Translations under genes and position numbers: made by a program
The notes under the pieces: generated by a model
What the model saw: only the letters and a program-made list of their open reading frames with translations
The model's database searches: none
What the model was told of the DNA's origin: nothing
Shown here: positions 1 to 7,743 of the stretch, piece after piece
Position numbering within the stretch: the first letter of the stretch is position 1
Layout: every line of letters starts with the position of its first letter
Assembly (NCBI GenBank): GCA_002366565.1
Contig: DFBJ01000013.1
Span: 620,001 to 684,000, forward strand
From: Bacteriovoracaceae bacterium UBA3083
GTDB taxonomy: Bacteria; Bdellovibrionota; Bacteriovoracia; Bacteriovoracales; Bacteriovoracaceae
DNA: 64,000 nt
Direction: 5' to 3'

Positions 1-411
1 ATCTGAAAAGTTTACGATTGGCTCTTGCCCTGTAATATTTAAACTTGTTGAAGTGATTGGTCCGTTAACTTCCTTATATATTGGTGATAGCTCACTACTA
101 TTTTGACAACGAATTGAGATGAATTCACTGCCCTGACAAATCCACTTTGGTAGCTCAACTTTTGCCCAAGACTTTGGTAGACCGATTGTTGATTCAAGTA
201 AGAAATATTCTTTTAACCACTTCTCACTAAACTCTTTAGGAAGGTTTATTAAAGAAGTAATCATTTCATAATCTTTAAATACAATACTAAGTGGCTTTTT
301 GGAGTCATGTCCCTTTATTTTAGCAATTTTTCGGTAACACTCTTCTGAAAAAATATCTCCACCAATTCCCCACACTGTATCTGTAGGATAAACATATAAT
401 TTAGCATTCAT
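1..411 (-). CDS. Sua5/YciO/YrdC-family protein, 3' part beyond window edge
   Basis: The reading frame starts at ATG 411-409 and runs off the left edge without a stop, giving 137 visible residues. The start reads MNAKLYVYPTDTVWGIGGDI, and KIKGHDSKKPLSIVF follows about 20 residues later. The YPTDTVxGxG motif and the K-x-K...KPL segment are the nucleotide and threonine binding signature of the YrdC fold. Sua5/TsaC members make threonylcarbamoyl-AMP for tRNA t6A; YciO members share the fold with less certain function. The ATG overlaps the stop of the upstream gene (ATGA, 408-411), so the two are translationally coupled. The family is clear; the exact subfamily cannot be decided from this half. 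Confidence 0.8.
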   Translation of the reverse strand, partial: MNAKLYVYPTDTVWGIGGDIFSEECYRKIAKIKGHDSKKPLSIVFKDYEMITSLINLPKEFSEKWLKEYFLLESTIGLPKSWAKVELPKWICQGSEFISIRCQNSSELSPIYKEVNGPITSTSLNITGQEPIVNFSD

Positions 412-1508
412 AACATTAACCACCATATAAAATCAGGGCTCTCTTCCCCCATTTCAATAAGTTTTAATACAGGGAAAGAGGTTTCTCTACCATCTTCAAG
501 AGCTTTATAGAAAAGGTTTCTCTTAAGAGTAAATATTGGTTTTTTTAAGTTTTTATTCTTACTACTTAAATTCTTTTTAAACACTCCGTCCTCTAATAAT
601 TCAAGTATAACGTAGTCTCCAGCAACGCTCTTTCCATAAAAGCTATTTATTGATTTAACAACATGATCTCTTACTCGGTCATTTGGCGAAAGGTTCTCTT
701 TAAAGATCCAGTAATCAAGAACATTCACTTCATCAAGTATTCTATTTTTCTCCAACTTAAAAATAAATTCTCTTTTTTCCTTATCCGAGATTCTATTAAT
801 TGCAGACTTCATCCAAAATGATGGAAATGAAGTTCCATATAGTGAAGTATTCATATTCTCTCTCAACTCATTGAGAGACCAGTTCTTTTCATCAGATTCA
901 AACTCAATTTTTTCACCTTTAATATCTAAGAAATTAAAGTTTGTATCTAGAATTCTTATTACTTTTTCATCATCGATAGATTCTCGTAATAAATGAAAAA
1001 GGTCATTAATTAGTAAGAGGTATTGATCTTTATTTTTCTCTGAAACAAAACCTTGTTTTAAATCTGCCAAATAAACAATTTCATTGATTGAGAGTAGATC
1101 CTTAATGTGCTTTGCCAGTTGGCCCTTATTTCCAATCTTTCCATAACCAACACTCTGTAAAAGGCTTTTTATAAAAAGAGAATTAGAAGTCTCCCCCATT
1201 TCAATAAGTTCGTTAAACAAAGAAAACTTCTTTAATTTCGACTTAGAATTTTTAATTGATTTTACAAGACTTATATAACTTTTGAGATTGTCTTTTCGAG
1301 GATATTTAAAATTCCAAATCTCTTCAATTTTTTTAAGCTCTGGACTAGTGAATCCACGTGACTTCAAAAAGCTTAAAATATCTTTTAAATCGTCGCCTTT
1401 CTTATATGGATAATGAAGAATATCTAAGGTTCTTTCTGAAAATTGAGGATTACACTTTTTAAAGAATCCTTTCATTTGTTCATTCAATAAAAAATCTGAC
1501 TTGGACAA
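408..1508 (-). CDS. Unrecognised protein; probably the periplasmic C-terminal part of the frameshifted GYF_2 protein upstream
   Basis: As an isolated ORF this is 366 residues from a TTG at 1508, with no Shine-Dalgarno in front of it. The same frame stays open upstream to the A11 run at 1657-1667 and reads as plausible protein (for example FVNSLISVAYRVSGDGLAVL). I therefore think the TTG is not the true start and that this is the C-terminal part of the gene at 1631-2683, joined by a one-base slip; the joined product would be about 758 residues. The sequence is rich in Lys, Leu, Ser and Asn and looks helical. I do not recognise a domain. It ends in an ATGA overlap with the YrdC-type gene. Confidence 0.55.
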   Translation of the reverse strand: MSKSDFLLNEQMKGFFKKCNPQFSERTLDILHYPYKKGDDLKDILSFLKSRGFTSPELKKIEEIWNFKYPRKDNLKSYISLVKSIKNSKSKLKKFSLFNELIEMGETSNSLFIKSLLQSVGYGKIGNKGQLAKHIKDLLSINEIVYLADLKQGFVSEKNKDQYLLLINDLFHLLRESIDDEKVIRILDTNFNFLDIKGEKIEFESDEKNWSLNELRENMNTSLYGTSFPSFWMKSAINRISDKEKREFIFKLEKNRILDEVNVLDYWIFKENLSPNDRVRDHVVKSINSFYGKSVAGDYVILELLEDGVFKKNLSSKNKNLKKPIFTLKRNLFYKALEDGRETSFPVLKLIEMGEESPDFIWWLML

Positions 1509-1630
1509 GACTATTGCATACTGGAGGTTGAATTCATTTTGATACTGACAATTTTCAATTTCAGGGACACTTGAAGTAAGTACAGCGAGTCCATCTCCGC
1601 TTACTCTATAAGCGACGCTAATTAGACTAT

Positions 1631-2683
1631 TTACAAATGGGGTAATTTCAAAAAAGTTTTTTTTTTTACTTCTCCACTATATGGAGTTTGTGCGTGAACA
1701 CTCGGGATAAAAGGATTATTAAATTTTACAACATCACTATTAATAATATTTGTAAAATAGTAATAAGCTCCAGAAGCAATCAGACCAATTAATAGAATTA
1801 GTATATAAAACAAATAACGATCGTTTCGTTGAGGCTTTACTTTCTTTTTTACTTTTCTTTTCTTTTTAACGGTTGAAGCTGAAGAGCTCTTCCTCTCTAT
1901 TCTTGGACTAGCTTTTTTTTTTATACTTTCAGGTAAGTCAGGAGTCTCTTCCTCTAATACTTGAGGAGGCTCTGAAAAAACAATATCGTCTTGAGTAATA
2001 TCTGCTGAGCTTAAATCGAAGTTTGGATCTGTAGCGTCAGGATCAAACTCATCAGCAGGTGGAGCACTAACTAAATCTCCCATATCAGGATATTCTAAGT
2101 CATCACTTGCAGGAAGTTTCCCCTCTTCACTTGTACAGGCCTCTTGTGCTTCAATATGAACATTCATTTTAATAGGAGCTGGCTTTTCTTGATTAGCTGG
2201 AGAAGGCTTGGTTACTTGGACAGGACTATCTTCAACAATTCCCATATCAGGATATTCTAAGTCATCACTACTAGGAGTAACAGGGCCTTCAGAAGGTGAA
2301 CCCATATCAGGATAATCTAAGTCATCATCAGTAGGAACAGCATCTTCTTTATCAAAATCAATTTTGATTTCCGGAGTAGATTCTTCCTTTGATTTAGGCA
2401 TTGTATTTGGATTTAAAGAGCCTGTATTTTCTTTAATACCTTCTTGGTTAACAGTCAGAATATTTGGGGCTTCAGAAATAGGATTAAAGCCTTGAGGAAT
2501 ATCACCCTTTACATATTTTTCAATTAAATTATCTTCTTTAATTAAAATCCAGTATCCATTTCCACTCGTAACTTCATCATCTGGTGCAAGAGATCCCTTA
2601 TCAATAAATTCGATAATTTTTTGCTTTGTAACTGGACCTAAAATTTGCTTATTTCTAGTTCTTATTAACCAACACTTTTCCAT
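1631..2683 (-). CDS. GYF_2-domain membrane protein, frame ends just after an A11 run
   Basis: The product is 350 residues as read. Residues 1-60 (CWLIRTRNKQILGPVTKQKI, then a GYW motif) match a GYF_2 domain, a small cytoplasmic binding fold. Residues about 110-230 are acidic and proline-rich and contain three copies of DDL(D/E)YPDMG. A basic stretch (VKKKRKVKKKVKPQR) is followed by one transmembrane helix (YLFYILILLIGLIASGAYYY) and a short exit segment. This gives an N-in, C-out topology. The frame stops soon after the A11 run; one extra A would continue it into the 408-1508 frame. It starts 7 bases after mlaD and is co-directional, so it may be an accessory to the lipid transporter (inference). 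Confidence 0.7.
   Translation of the reverse strand: MEKCWLIRTRNKQILGPVTKQKIIEFIDKGSLAPDDEVTSGNGYWILIKEDNLIEKYVKGDIPQGFNPISEAPNILTVNQEGIKENTGSLNPNTMPKSKEESTPEIKIDFDKEDAVPTDDDLDYPDMGSPSEGPVTPSSDDLEYPDMGIVEDSPVQVTKPSPANQEKPAPIKMNVHIEAQEACTSEEGKLPASDDLEYPDMGDLVSAPPADEFDPDATDPNFDLSSADITQDDIVFSEPPQVLEEETPDLPESIKKKASPRIERKSSSASTVKKKRKVKKKVKPQRNDRYLFYILILLIGLIASGAYYYFTNIINSDVVKFNNPFIPSVHAQTPYSGEVKKKTFLKLPHL
1657..1667 (-). other. A11 homopolymer (mRNA sense): frameshift or slippage site
   Basis: On the coding strand the run reads GT-A11-CTTTTTTG. With 11 A the frame gives VKKKTFLKLPHL and stops; with 12 A it gives KKKNFFEITPFVNSL and stays open through to 408. The downstream frame is free of stops across the join and protein-like. 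A run this long is prone to polymerase slippage and also to sequencing error or real indel mutation. Confidence 0.6.
2079..2329 (-). repeat. Three copies of a 29-bp repeat encoding DDL(D/E)YPDMG
   Basis: Near-identical copies lie at 2079-2107, 2241-2269 and 2301-2329 (plus strand begins cccatatcaggat), inside the linker of the GYF_2 protein. Spacing is irregular and the third copy differs by a few bases. The conserved acidic peptide may be a short binding motif rather than a structural repeat. Confidence 0.85.
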
Positions 2684-2690
2684 TTCTTAC

Positions 2691-4061
2691 CTATAAGAAA
2701 AAACCGAGTAGACCTTTTATATCTTCGTCATTAAACCTCAACCCAAGACTAAATAGGGCCGATCTATCATTTGTAGCAAGGTCCAATCCAGACACTTTAC
2801 CGTAAAATACATTCCATAATTGAACTTCAGTAGAAAGTCTTAAATTAGGACCAATTCCAGACCTATAATCAAAGATATCAAATGAAAGCCTTGTTGCTCC
2901 GTTAAATAGGTCGTAGTCAATCCCGGCACCACCAGTTGACTCTATAATCCCACCTCTTATGTATAGGTCATGAAGTTTTCTACCTATTTGAACATCAAAG
3001 CGGAAAACATCTTTACGAATAACTTTCTCAGTTTCTACAGTCGATACACCATTAACAATTCTTGTCGTCTCTTTTTCAGTCTCTGGTCCAAAGTCAGATG
3101 AACTAAGGCCAAGAATATAAAACCTTTCAGGAGATGGAAAAACACGAAGAGAAGCACTTGTAACACTTCCCTCTTCTGTTCCAGCTCCCATATATCCAAT
3201 AAGTTCAGTTCTTATATCACTTACTCGACCTACAATTTTATTAACACTCGATAACGTCTGCTTCACTTCATCAGCAATCTCTTCTTCAACAAGAATTTTC
3301 CCTAGAGTTCCCTTTCCAACCTTTATATCGGCTACAAGTTGCTTCATATCTGCAGTCATTGCATCAGCATTTGCCAGGATTTTTCTAAGGTCTTTCATCG
3401 CGCTATCTTGTTCTTGATCATCAGTATGGTAAGCGATTTGCTCAGAAAACCTTTCAAAGTTAGCGATTAAGTTATTCATTCTTTCTTCATTACCACTAAC
3501 AACATTCTTTAAAGACTCAGTAGCGATACGTGCATTTTCAGCAACCTTTGTGAAATCGTTAAGAATTCTTTTTACAGGTGAAACCTCTCCCTCAGGAGCA
3601 ATTGACTCTCTAAGAGTTTTCATCATGACTTTAACGTCATTTAAAACGTCATTAGCGTCTTTAACTAACTTCTCAACTCCAGCACCTTCATCAGAAATAA
3701 TAAATGAATTCTCACTCAACTTATCCTGAGACTCTCCCATAATGATTTGAATGTACTTATCACCAAGAAAACCTACAGTTTTAACCTGAAGTTTCGAATC
3801 TTTTACAATTACTACATTCTCTAAAACTTCAAACGTAATTAATGCTTGGTTTCCCTGTAGTTCAATTTTCTTGATTTTACCTGCATTGATACCTGCAACC
3901 TTAATAGGAGTCTTTGGAAAGATACCTGAAGCATCTGTAACAATAGTTCTATAAGTTACATAGTCACCGAACCCTGACTGGTTTGATGTAATTTTTAGTG
4001 ACATAAATGCAACCATTGCCATAGTTGCAATGGCCATAAGACCTATTTTAAATTCATTCAT
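2691..4061 (-). CDS. mlaD: MlaD-like MCE-domain protein of a phospholipid ABC transporter
   Basis: The protein has 456 residues. An N-terminal membrane anchor (IGLMAIATMAMVAFMSL) is followed by an MCE domain at about 36-115 (YRTIVTDASGIFPKTPIKVAGI, GFLGDKYIQI). A helical region at about 130-285 contains the KVGKGTLGKILVEEE motif common in long MCE proteins. A beta-rich tail from about 300 ends in alternating residues and a terminal Phe-Leu (LGLRFNDEDIKGLLGFFL), suggestive of outer-membrane-type strands. It binds and shuttles phospholipids across the periplasm with MlaE and MlaF, which lie just upstream in the same operon. It is much longer than the E. coli MlaD (about 180 residues); the extra C-terminal beta region is the odd feature. 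Confidence 0.85.
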   Translation of the reverse strand: MNEFKIGLMAIATMAMVAFMSLKITSNQSGFGDYVTYRTIVTDASGIFPKTPIKVAGINAGKIKKIELQGNQALITFEVLENVVIVKDSKLQVKTVGFLGDKYIQIIMGESQDKLSENSFIISDEGAGVEKLVKDANDVLNDVKVMMKTLRESIAPEGEVSPVKRILNDFTKVAENARIATESLKNVVSGNEERMNNLIANFERFSEQIAYHTDDQEQDSAMKDLRKILANADAMTADMKQLVADIKVGKGTLGKILVEEEIADEVKQTLSSVNKIVGRVSDIRTELIGYMGAGTEEGSVTSASLRVFPSPERFYILGLSSSDFGPETEKETTRIVNGVSTVETEKVIRKDVFRFDVQIGRKLHDLYIRGGIIESTGGAGIDYDLFNGATRLSFDIFDYRSGIGPNLRLSTEVQLWNVFYGKVSGLDLATNDRSALFSLGLRFNDEDIKGLLGFFL

Positions 4062-4073
4062 AGCTTAAACTTC

Positions 4074-4823
4074 TCATAAATTAATAAACTCCTGCACAAG
4101 AGGATTACTTGATTTTTTAAATTCTTCTACAGGTAAGTATTCAACAATATTACCACGATCTAAAAAAGCCACAAAATCTGATATTCTGAGGGTAGCTTTT
4201 ACATCGTGAGAAATAATAATCGACGTCATACCTCGGTCACTATTTTTTGCGGCAGTATCAACAATAAGATCATTGACCATTTGAGTTGTAATAGGATCAA
4301 GTCCAGTCGTTGGCTCATCGTATAGCATTATATGTGGATTTAAAGCGAGACCTCTTGCAAGACCTACCCTCTTCCTCATCCCTCCGGATAGTTCAGAAGG
4401 GAGCCTAGCAAAAGAAACTTCTTTAATTCCAACAGAAAGTAGAAGATCTTCTGCTTTCTTAATTATTTCTTCATTTGAAAAGGTCGTGAACTCTCTCATT
4501 GGAAAAGCTACATTCTCTACAGCTGTCATCGAATCAAAAAGAGCTGCATATTGAAAAAGCATCCCAAAGTTTTGTCTAAACTCTCTTAGCTTCATTGGAT
4601 CTAAATCTTTTAGATTATTACCAAGAACAGATACTGTTCCACTAGTTGGCTGATGTAATCCAAGAATATGCTTTAAAAGTGTAGACTTTCCAGCTCCAGA
4701 GAAACCTAGAATTGTAGTTATTTTATTTCTCGGAATAGAAAAGCTTAGGTTATTTAAGACTGTATGCTTTCCAAATTCCTTAGTTAAGTTTTCAATTTCA
4801 ATTGCAGGGTTATCAAAATTCAT
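4074..4823 (-). CDS. mlaF: MlaF-like ABC transporter ATPase
   Basis: The 249-residue protein has a complete ABC set: Walker A GFSGAGKST, Q-loop region MLFQYAALFDSMT, signature LSGGMRKRVGLARGLA, Walker B IMLYDEPTTGLDP and switch histidine ISHD. The MRKR after the signature and the ALFDSMT segment are typical of the MlaF/Ttg2A branch. It powers lipid movement through the MlaE permease at the inner membrane. It lies 2 bases downstream of mlaE and 12 upstream of mlaD, in one leftward operon. Confidence 0.92.
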   Translation of the reverse strand: MNFDNPAIEIENLTKEFGKHTVLNNLSFSIPRNKITTILGFSGAGKSTLLKHILGLHQPTSGTVSVLGNNLKDLDPMKLREFRQNFGMLFQYAALFDSMTAVENVAFPMREFTTFSNEEIIKKAEDLLLSVGIKEVSFARLPSELSGGMRKRVGLARGLALNPHIMLYDEPTTGLDPITTQMVNDLIVDTAAKNSDRGMTSIIISHDVKATLRISDFVAFLDRGNIVEYLPVEEFKKSSNPLVQEFINL

Positions 4824-4825
4824 AT

Positions 4826-5626
4826 TTAAAGTACCTGTATTAAGAAACTAGTCAGGAAGTAGTCTAGAACTAGAACAGAGATCATTCCCCAAACAACAGC
4901 AAGGTTAGTACCTTTTCCAACACCCTCTGCACCTTTAGTAACATTGAAACCAAAGTATGTCCCAATTACAGCGATCAAAAATCCAAAGACAGTTGCTTTT
5001 ATAATTCCTTGAACAATATCACCTACGAACATAAACTCGCCCAGCTTTGATAAGTACATTGTCTCATCAATTAAAAGAGCAACGGTTCCAACAATGAATG
5101 ATCCGACATTACCAACAAATAAGAAAACAATACTTAACATTGGAAGAGCAAGAGTAGCTGCAAGAATACGAGGAACTGCAAGATATTGATAACTATCTAT
5201 CCCCATCACTTCAAGAGCATCTACCTGCTCAGTCACTTTCATAGTCCCTATTTGAGCGGCCATTGCAGCACCTGCTCTACCAGCAACAATCAGTCCACTA
5301 AGAACAGGGGCAAGTTCCTTTGCTAAGGATATCGCAACAACTGATCCTACAAGAGAATCTACATTTATTAATTTAAAACCAAAGTATGTTTGATAGGCCA
5401 TTACCATCCCTGTAAAACTTCCAGCGAGAGTAATTATGAATAATGATTTATTTCCAATGAAGTAAAACTGTTCAGCAAGTAACTTAAACCTAAAAGGAGG
5501 TTTTAGTATCCAGTAGAAAAATTTTAAAATGAATCGACAAATGCTACCAAGCCCTTGGACATTTAAAATTGTTGCTGAACCTATCGCTTCTATGAATGTT
5601 TTAAATTGCGCAATTACCAAAGTCAA
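4826..5626 (-). CDS. mlaE: MlaE-like permease of the phospholipid ABC transporter
   Basis: The 266-residue integral membrane protein is of the MlaE/YrbE permease family. It shows the family core LAGSFTGMVMAYQTYFGF, the loop ELAPVLSGLIVAGRAGAAMA, and AQIGTMKVTEQVDALEVMGID, followed by several hydrophobic helices and a C-terminal LVLDYFLTSFL. The start is TTG at 5626, weakly supported by a GGGGA upstream; no in-frame ATG is nearby. It is first in the leftward operon and divergent from the FHA gene. I see no mlaC or mlaA homologue next to it in the window. Confidence 0.88.
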   Translation of the reverse strand: MTLVIAQFKTFIEAIGSATILNVQGLGSICRFILKFFYWILKPPFRFKLLAEQFYFIGNKSLFIITLAGSFTGMVMAYQTYFGFKLINVDSLVGSVVAISLAKELAPVLSGLIVAGRAGAAMAAQIGTMKVTEQVDALEVMGIDSYQYLAVPRILAATLALPMLSIVFLFVGNVGSFIVGTVALLIDETMYLSKLGEFMFVGDIVQGIIKATVFGFLIAVIGTYFGFNVTKGAEGVGKGTNLAVVWGMISVLVLDYFLTSFLIQVL

Positions 5627-5791
5627 AATCCCCGAGTAGAATCATCGGCTATATATAGTATTAATTTTATTCAATATACAAAATTGTAAACGATCTATCA
5701 CTCCTAGGCGAATTTAAATCCAGAATTATTTAAATTTATTTAGTTAAATACCGTTTAGGAAATATAAATAAATTTCAATAAGGACGCTCTC

Positions 5792-6610
5792 TTGAATTTC
5801 TATCTGATCAATATCGAGACTTCTGACCACATTGAAGTCACTCACAAGATGACGATTGGTCGAAAAGAAGGTTGTACCGTAGTCATCAAGGACGACTTAA
5901 TCTCCGGTAGGCATTGTAGATTCCATGTAGGAGAAAGGGCCATTTTTATTGAAGATTTAAATGCCTCGAATCCAGTTCAAGTCAATAACATTCAGATGGA
6001 CTCGAAATCTAGAATTAAAGTCAGCAATAAAGACAAAATAAAAATTGGCTCTATAGAGTTCTACCTTACGAGTGACTTACCTAGTCAAGATATAAGCTAC
6101 AAGTCACTAATCCTTGAGAAAGTGAAAATACATGAAACCTTTGACTCTGATGTTGATTATGAACAATACAGTGAGCACTGGCATGAAGCTGCCTCAAAAA
6201 AAAGGTCTGAAGTTGTAAATATACAAAAGCGTCTCAATAGAGTTACATCTAAAAAAGAAAAAGTTGAAAACTTTAATAAAGAGCTTAAAAGTATTACCAA
6301 AAATCTCAAGCTTCACGAAGAAAAAATATCTACGGTTAAAAAGTATAGCGATGAAGAGATTGCCGAAAAAATAGAATATTTCACAGAACGAATTAATTTC
6401 TTTACTGAAAAAAGAGATGAAATCTTAGCCGCACAGGTATTAAAGAGTGAGTATGATCAATTAAAAAATAAGCAAAAATCAATTAAATCAAAAATAGAAG
6501 AATTAGCTGGAGATGAAATTGAAAAAGAACATCAAGAGCTCTCAAAACTGTATAAAACAGAAGTTGATGCTCTCTCTATTATTGATAAGAAAATCAAAGA
6601 AGATGTATAG
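5792..6610 (+). CDS. FHA-domain protein with long C-terminal coiled coil
   Basis: The 272-residue protein starts at TTG 5792 after AAGGA. Residues about 1-95 are an FHA domain (MTIGRKEGCTVVIKDDLISG, then RHCRF and LNASNPVQVNN), a phosphothreonine reader. Residues about 135-270 are strongly charged and heptad-like (KKRSEVVNIQKRLNRV, EKIEYFTERINFFTEKRDE), predicting a long coiled coil. There is no signal peptide or membrane segment, so it is cytoplasmic. It probably links a kinase-marked partner to another assembly (inference); no kinase gene is adjacent. Confidence 0.8.
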   Translation: MNFYLINIETSDHIEVTHKMTIGRKEGCTVVIKDDLISGRHCRFHVGERAIFIEDLNASNPVQVNNIQMDSKSRIKVSNKDKIKIGSIEFYLTSDLPSQDISYKSLILEKVKIHETFDSDVDYEQYSEHWHEAASKKRSEVVNIQKRLNRVTSKKEKVENFNKELKSITKNLKLHEEKISTVKKYSDEEIAEKIEYFTERINFFTEKRDEILAAQVLKSEYDQLKNKQKSIKSKIEELAGDEIEKEHQELSKLYKTEVDALSIIDKKIKEDV

Positions 6611-6612
6611 CC

Positions 6613-7740
6613 TTAAGAGTATCTCTTAGGAACTCTTTGAGTTAAACCAATAAACACTTCATAAGGAATAATTTTGGCTTCTTTACAGAAGTCAGCAAAT
6701 TTATCCACAGAATGATCCCATACAGTAAATGTATCCCCTACATTTAAATTAGGTAAACTCTCCTCAGGAAAAAATACTTGTGCCATATCCATATTAACTC
6801 GGCCAATAACCTGACCTTTTATTTCTCCATGATAGAGATGTGTACCAACATAGCGAGTCGTGAATCCATCACCATACCCTAATGCAATAATGGCAACGTG
6901 CCCATTTGAAGGGCAAGGTGTTGCTCCATATCCAATAGGCTGCCCTTTTTTAACTTCAAAAAATGAGATTACATAAGTTTCAAGTTTAGAAATAATCTCT
7001 CCCTTCCATTTACTTAAGTAAGAGTACTGTGGAAGAAGAGAACTTGGACCGTACATTAATAAGCCGGGTCTCACATGAGTTTCCTCTAGACCTGCTCCTT
7101 GCTCAATAGCGCCAGAGTTAGAGATAGAACTATATTCAAACTCTACTCCTGCTGACTTAAAGGCATTCTTTATTTTTTCAAAGTTTTCAAATTGTAAAAT
7201 ATTTCTCTTATTTTTTGTTATTGGCATTGAAGAAGAAGATAAGTGTGTCATCAAATGATATATAGACTTTCTGCCAGATAACTTAATGCTTTTGATCACT
7301 TCATCAACACTGTCCATATCTAGACCAAGTCTATTCATACCAGTATTGAACTTAATAAAAAGTGGAAAGTTATCAAAATCTTTATTTGCTAAAATAAATT
7401 CTAAGTCTTCTCTATTTGAGATAACAGGAACAATTCTTCTATTTAAGTAAATTTCTGAACACTCTCTTAGCTCTACTTGAACATCAGAGAAAACATAGAT
7501 TTCAAACTCTAAGTCATACAACTCTTCTCTAAGTTGAAGGGCTTCTCCAAGACTTGCACAACCAAACTCAGTAATACCAAGTTTCTCAACACTATGCCTG
7601 ACGATTTGAACAACACCATGCCCGTATGCATTTGCCTTGACCATGAAAATAATTTTATTATCAACACAGATAGAGCGAAGATTTTTATAATTACTCTCTA
7701 ACTTACTAAGGCTAATCACTTGTCTTGAGCGAAATCTCAT
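6613..7740 (-). CDS. alr: Alanine racemase (PLP-dependent)
   Basis: The 375-residue protein has the family's usual length. The PLP lysine is K35 in IFMVKANAYGHG. Other family marks are FNTGMNRLG, THLSSS, HVRPGLLMYG, the second-domain GYGDGFTTRY and GRVNMDMAQV. It interconverts L- and D-alanine for peptidoglycan precursors in the cytoplasm. It ends 2 bases from the convergent FHA gene; the unrecognised gene upstream ends 3 bases before its ATG, so the two are likely co-transcribed. Confidence 0.95.
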   Translation of the reverse strand: MRFRSRQVISLSKLESNYKNLRSICVDNKIIFMVKANAYGHGVVQIVRHSVEKLGITEFGCASLGEALQLREELYDLEFEIYVFSDVQVELRECSEIYLNRRIVPVISNREDLEFILANKDFDNFPLFIKFNTGMNRLGLDMDSVDEVIKSIKLSGRKSIYHLMTHLSSSSMPITKNKRNILQFENFEKIKNAFKSAGVEFEYSSISNSGAIEQGAGLEETHVRPGLLMYGPSSLLPQYSYLSKWKGEIISKLETYVISFFEVKKGQPIGYGATPCPSNGHVAIIALGYGDGFTTRYVGTHLYHGEIKGQVIGRVNMDMAQVFFPEESLPNLNVGDTFTVWDHSVDKFADFCKEAKIIPYEVFIGLTQRVPKRYS

Positions 7741-7743
7741 ATT

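Noticed and set aside
6611..6630. Hairpin CCTTAAGAG-TAT-CTCTTAGG at the alr end
   Set aside because: It lacks a T tract and overlaps the alr C-terminal codons; probably coincidental.
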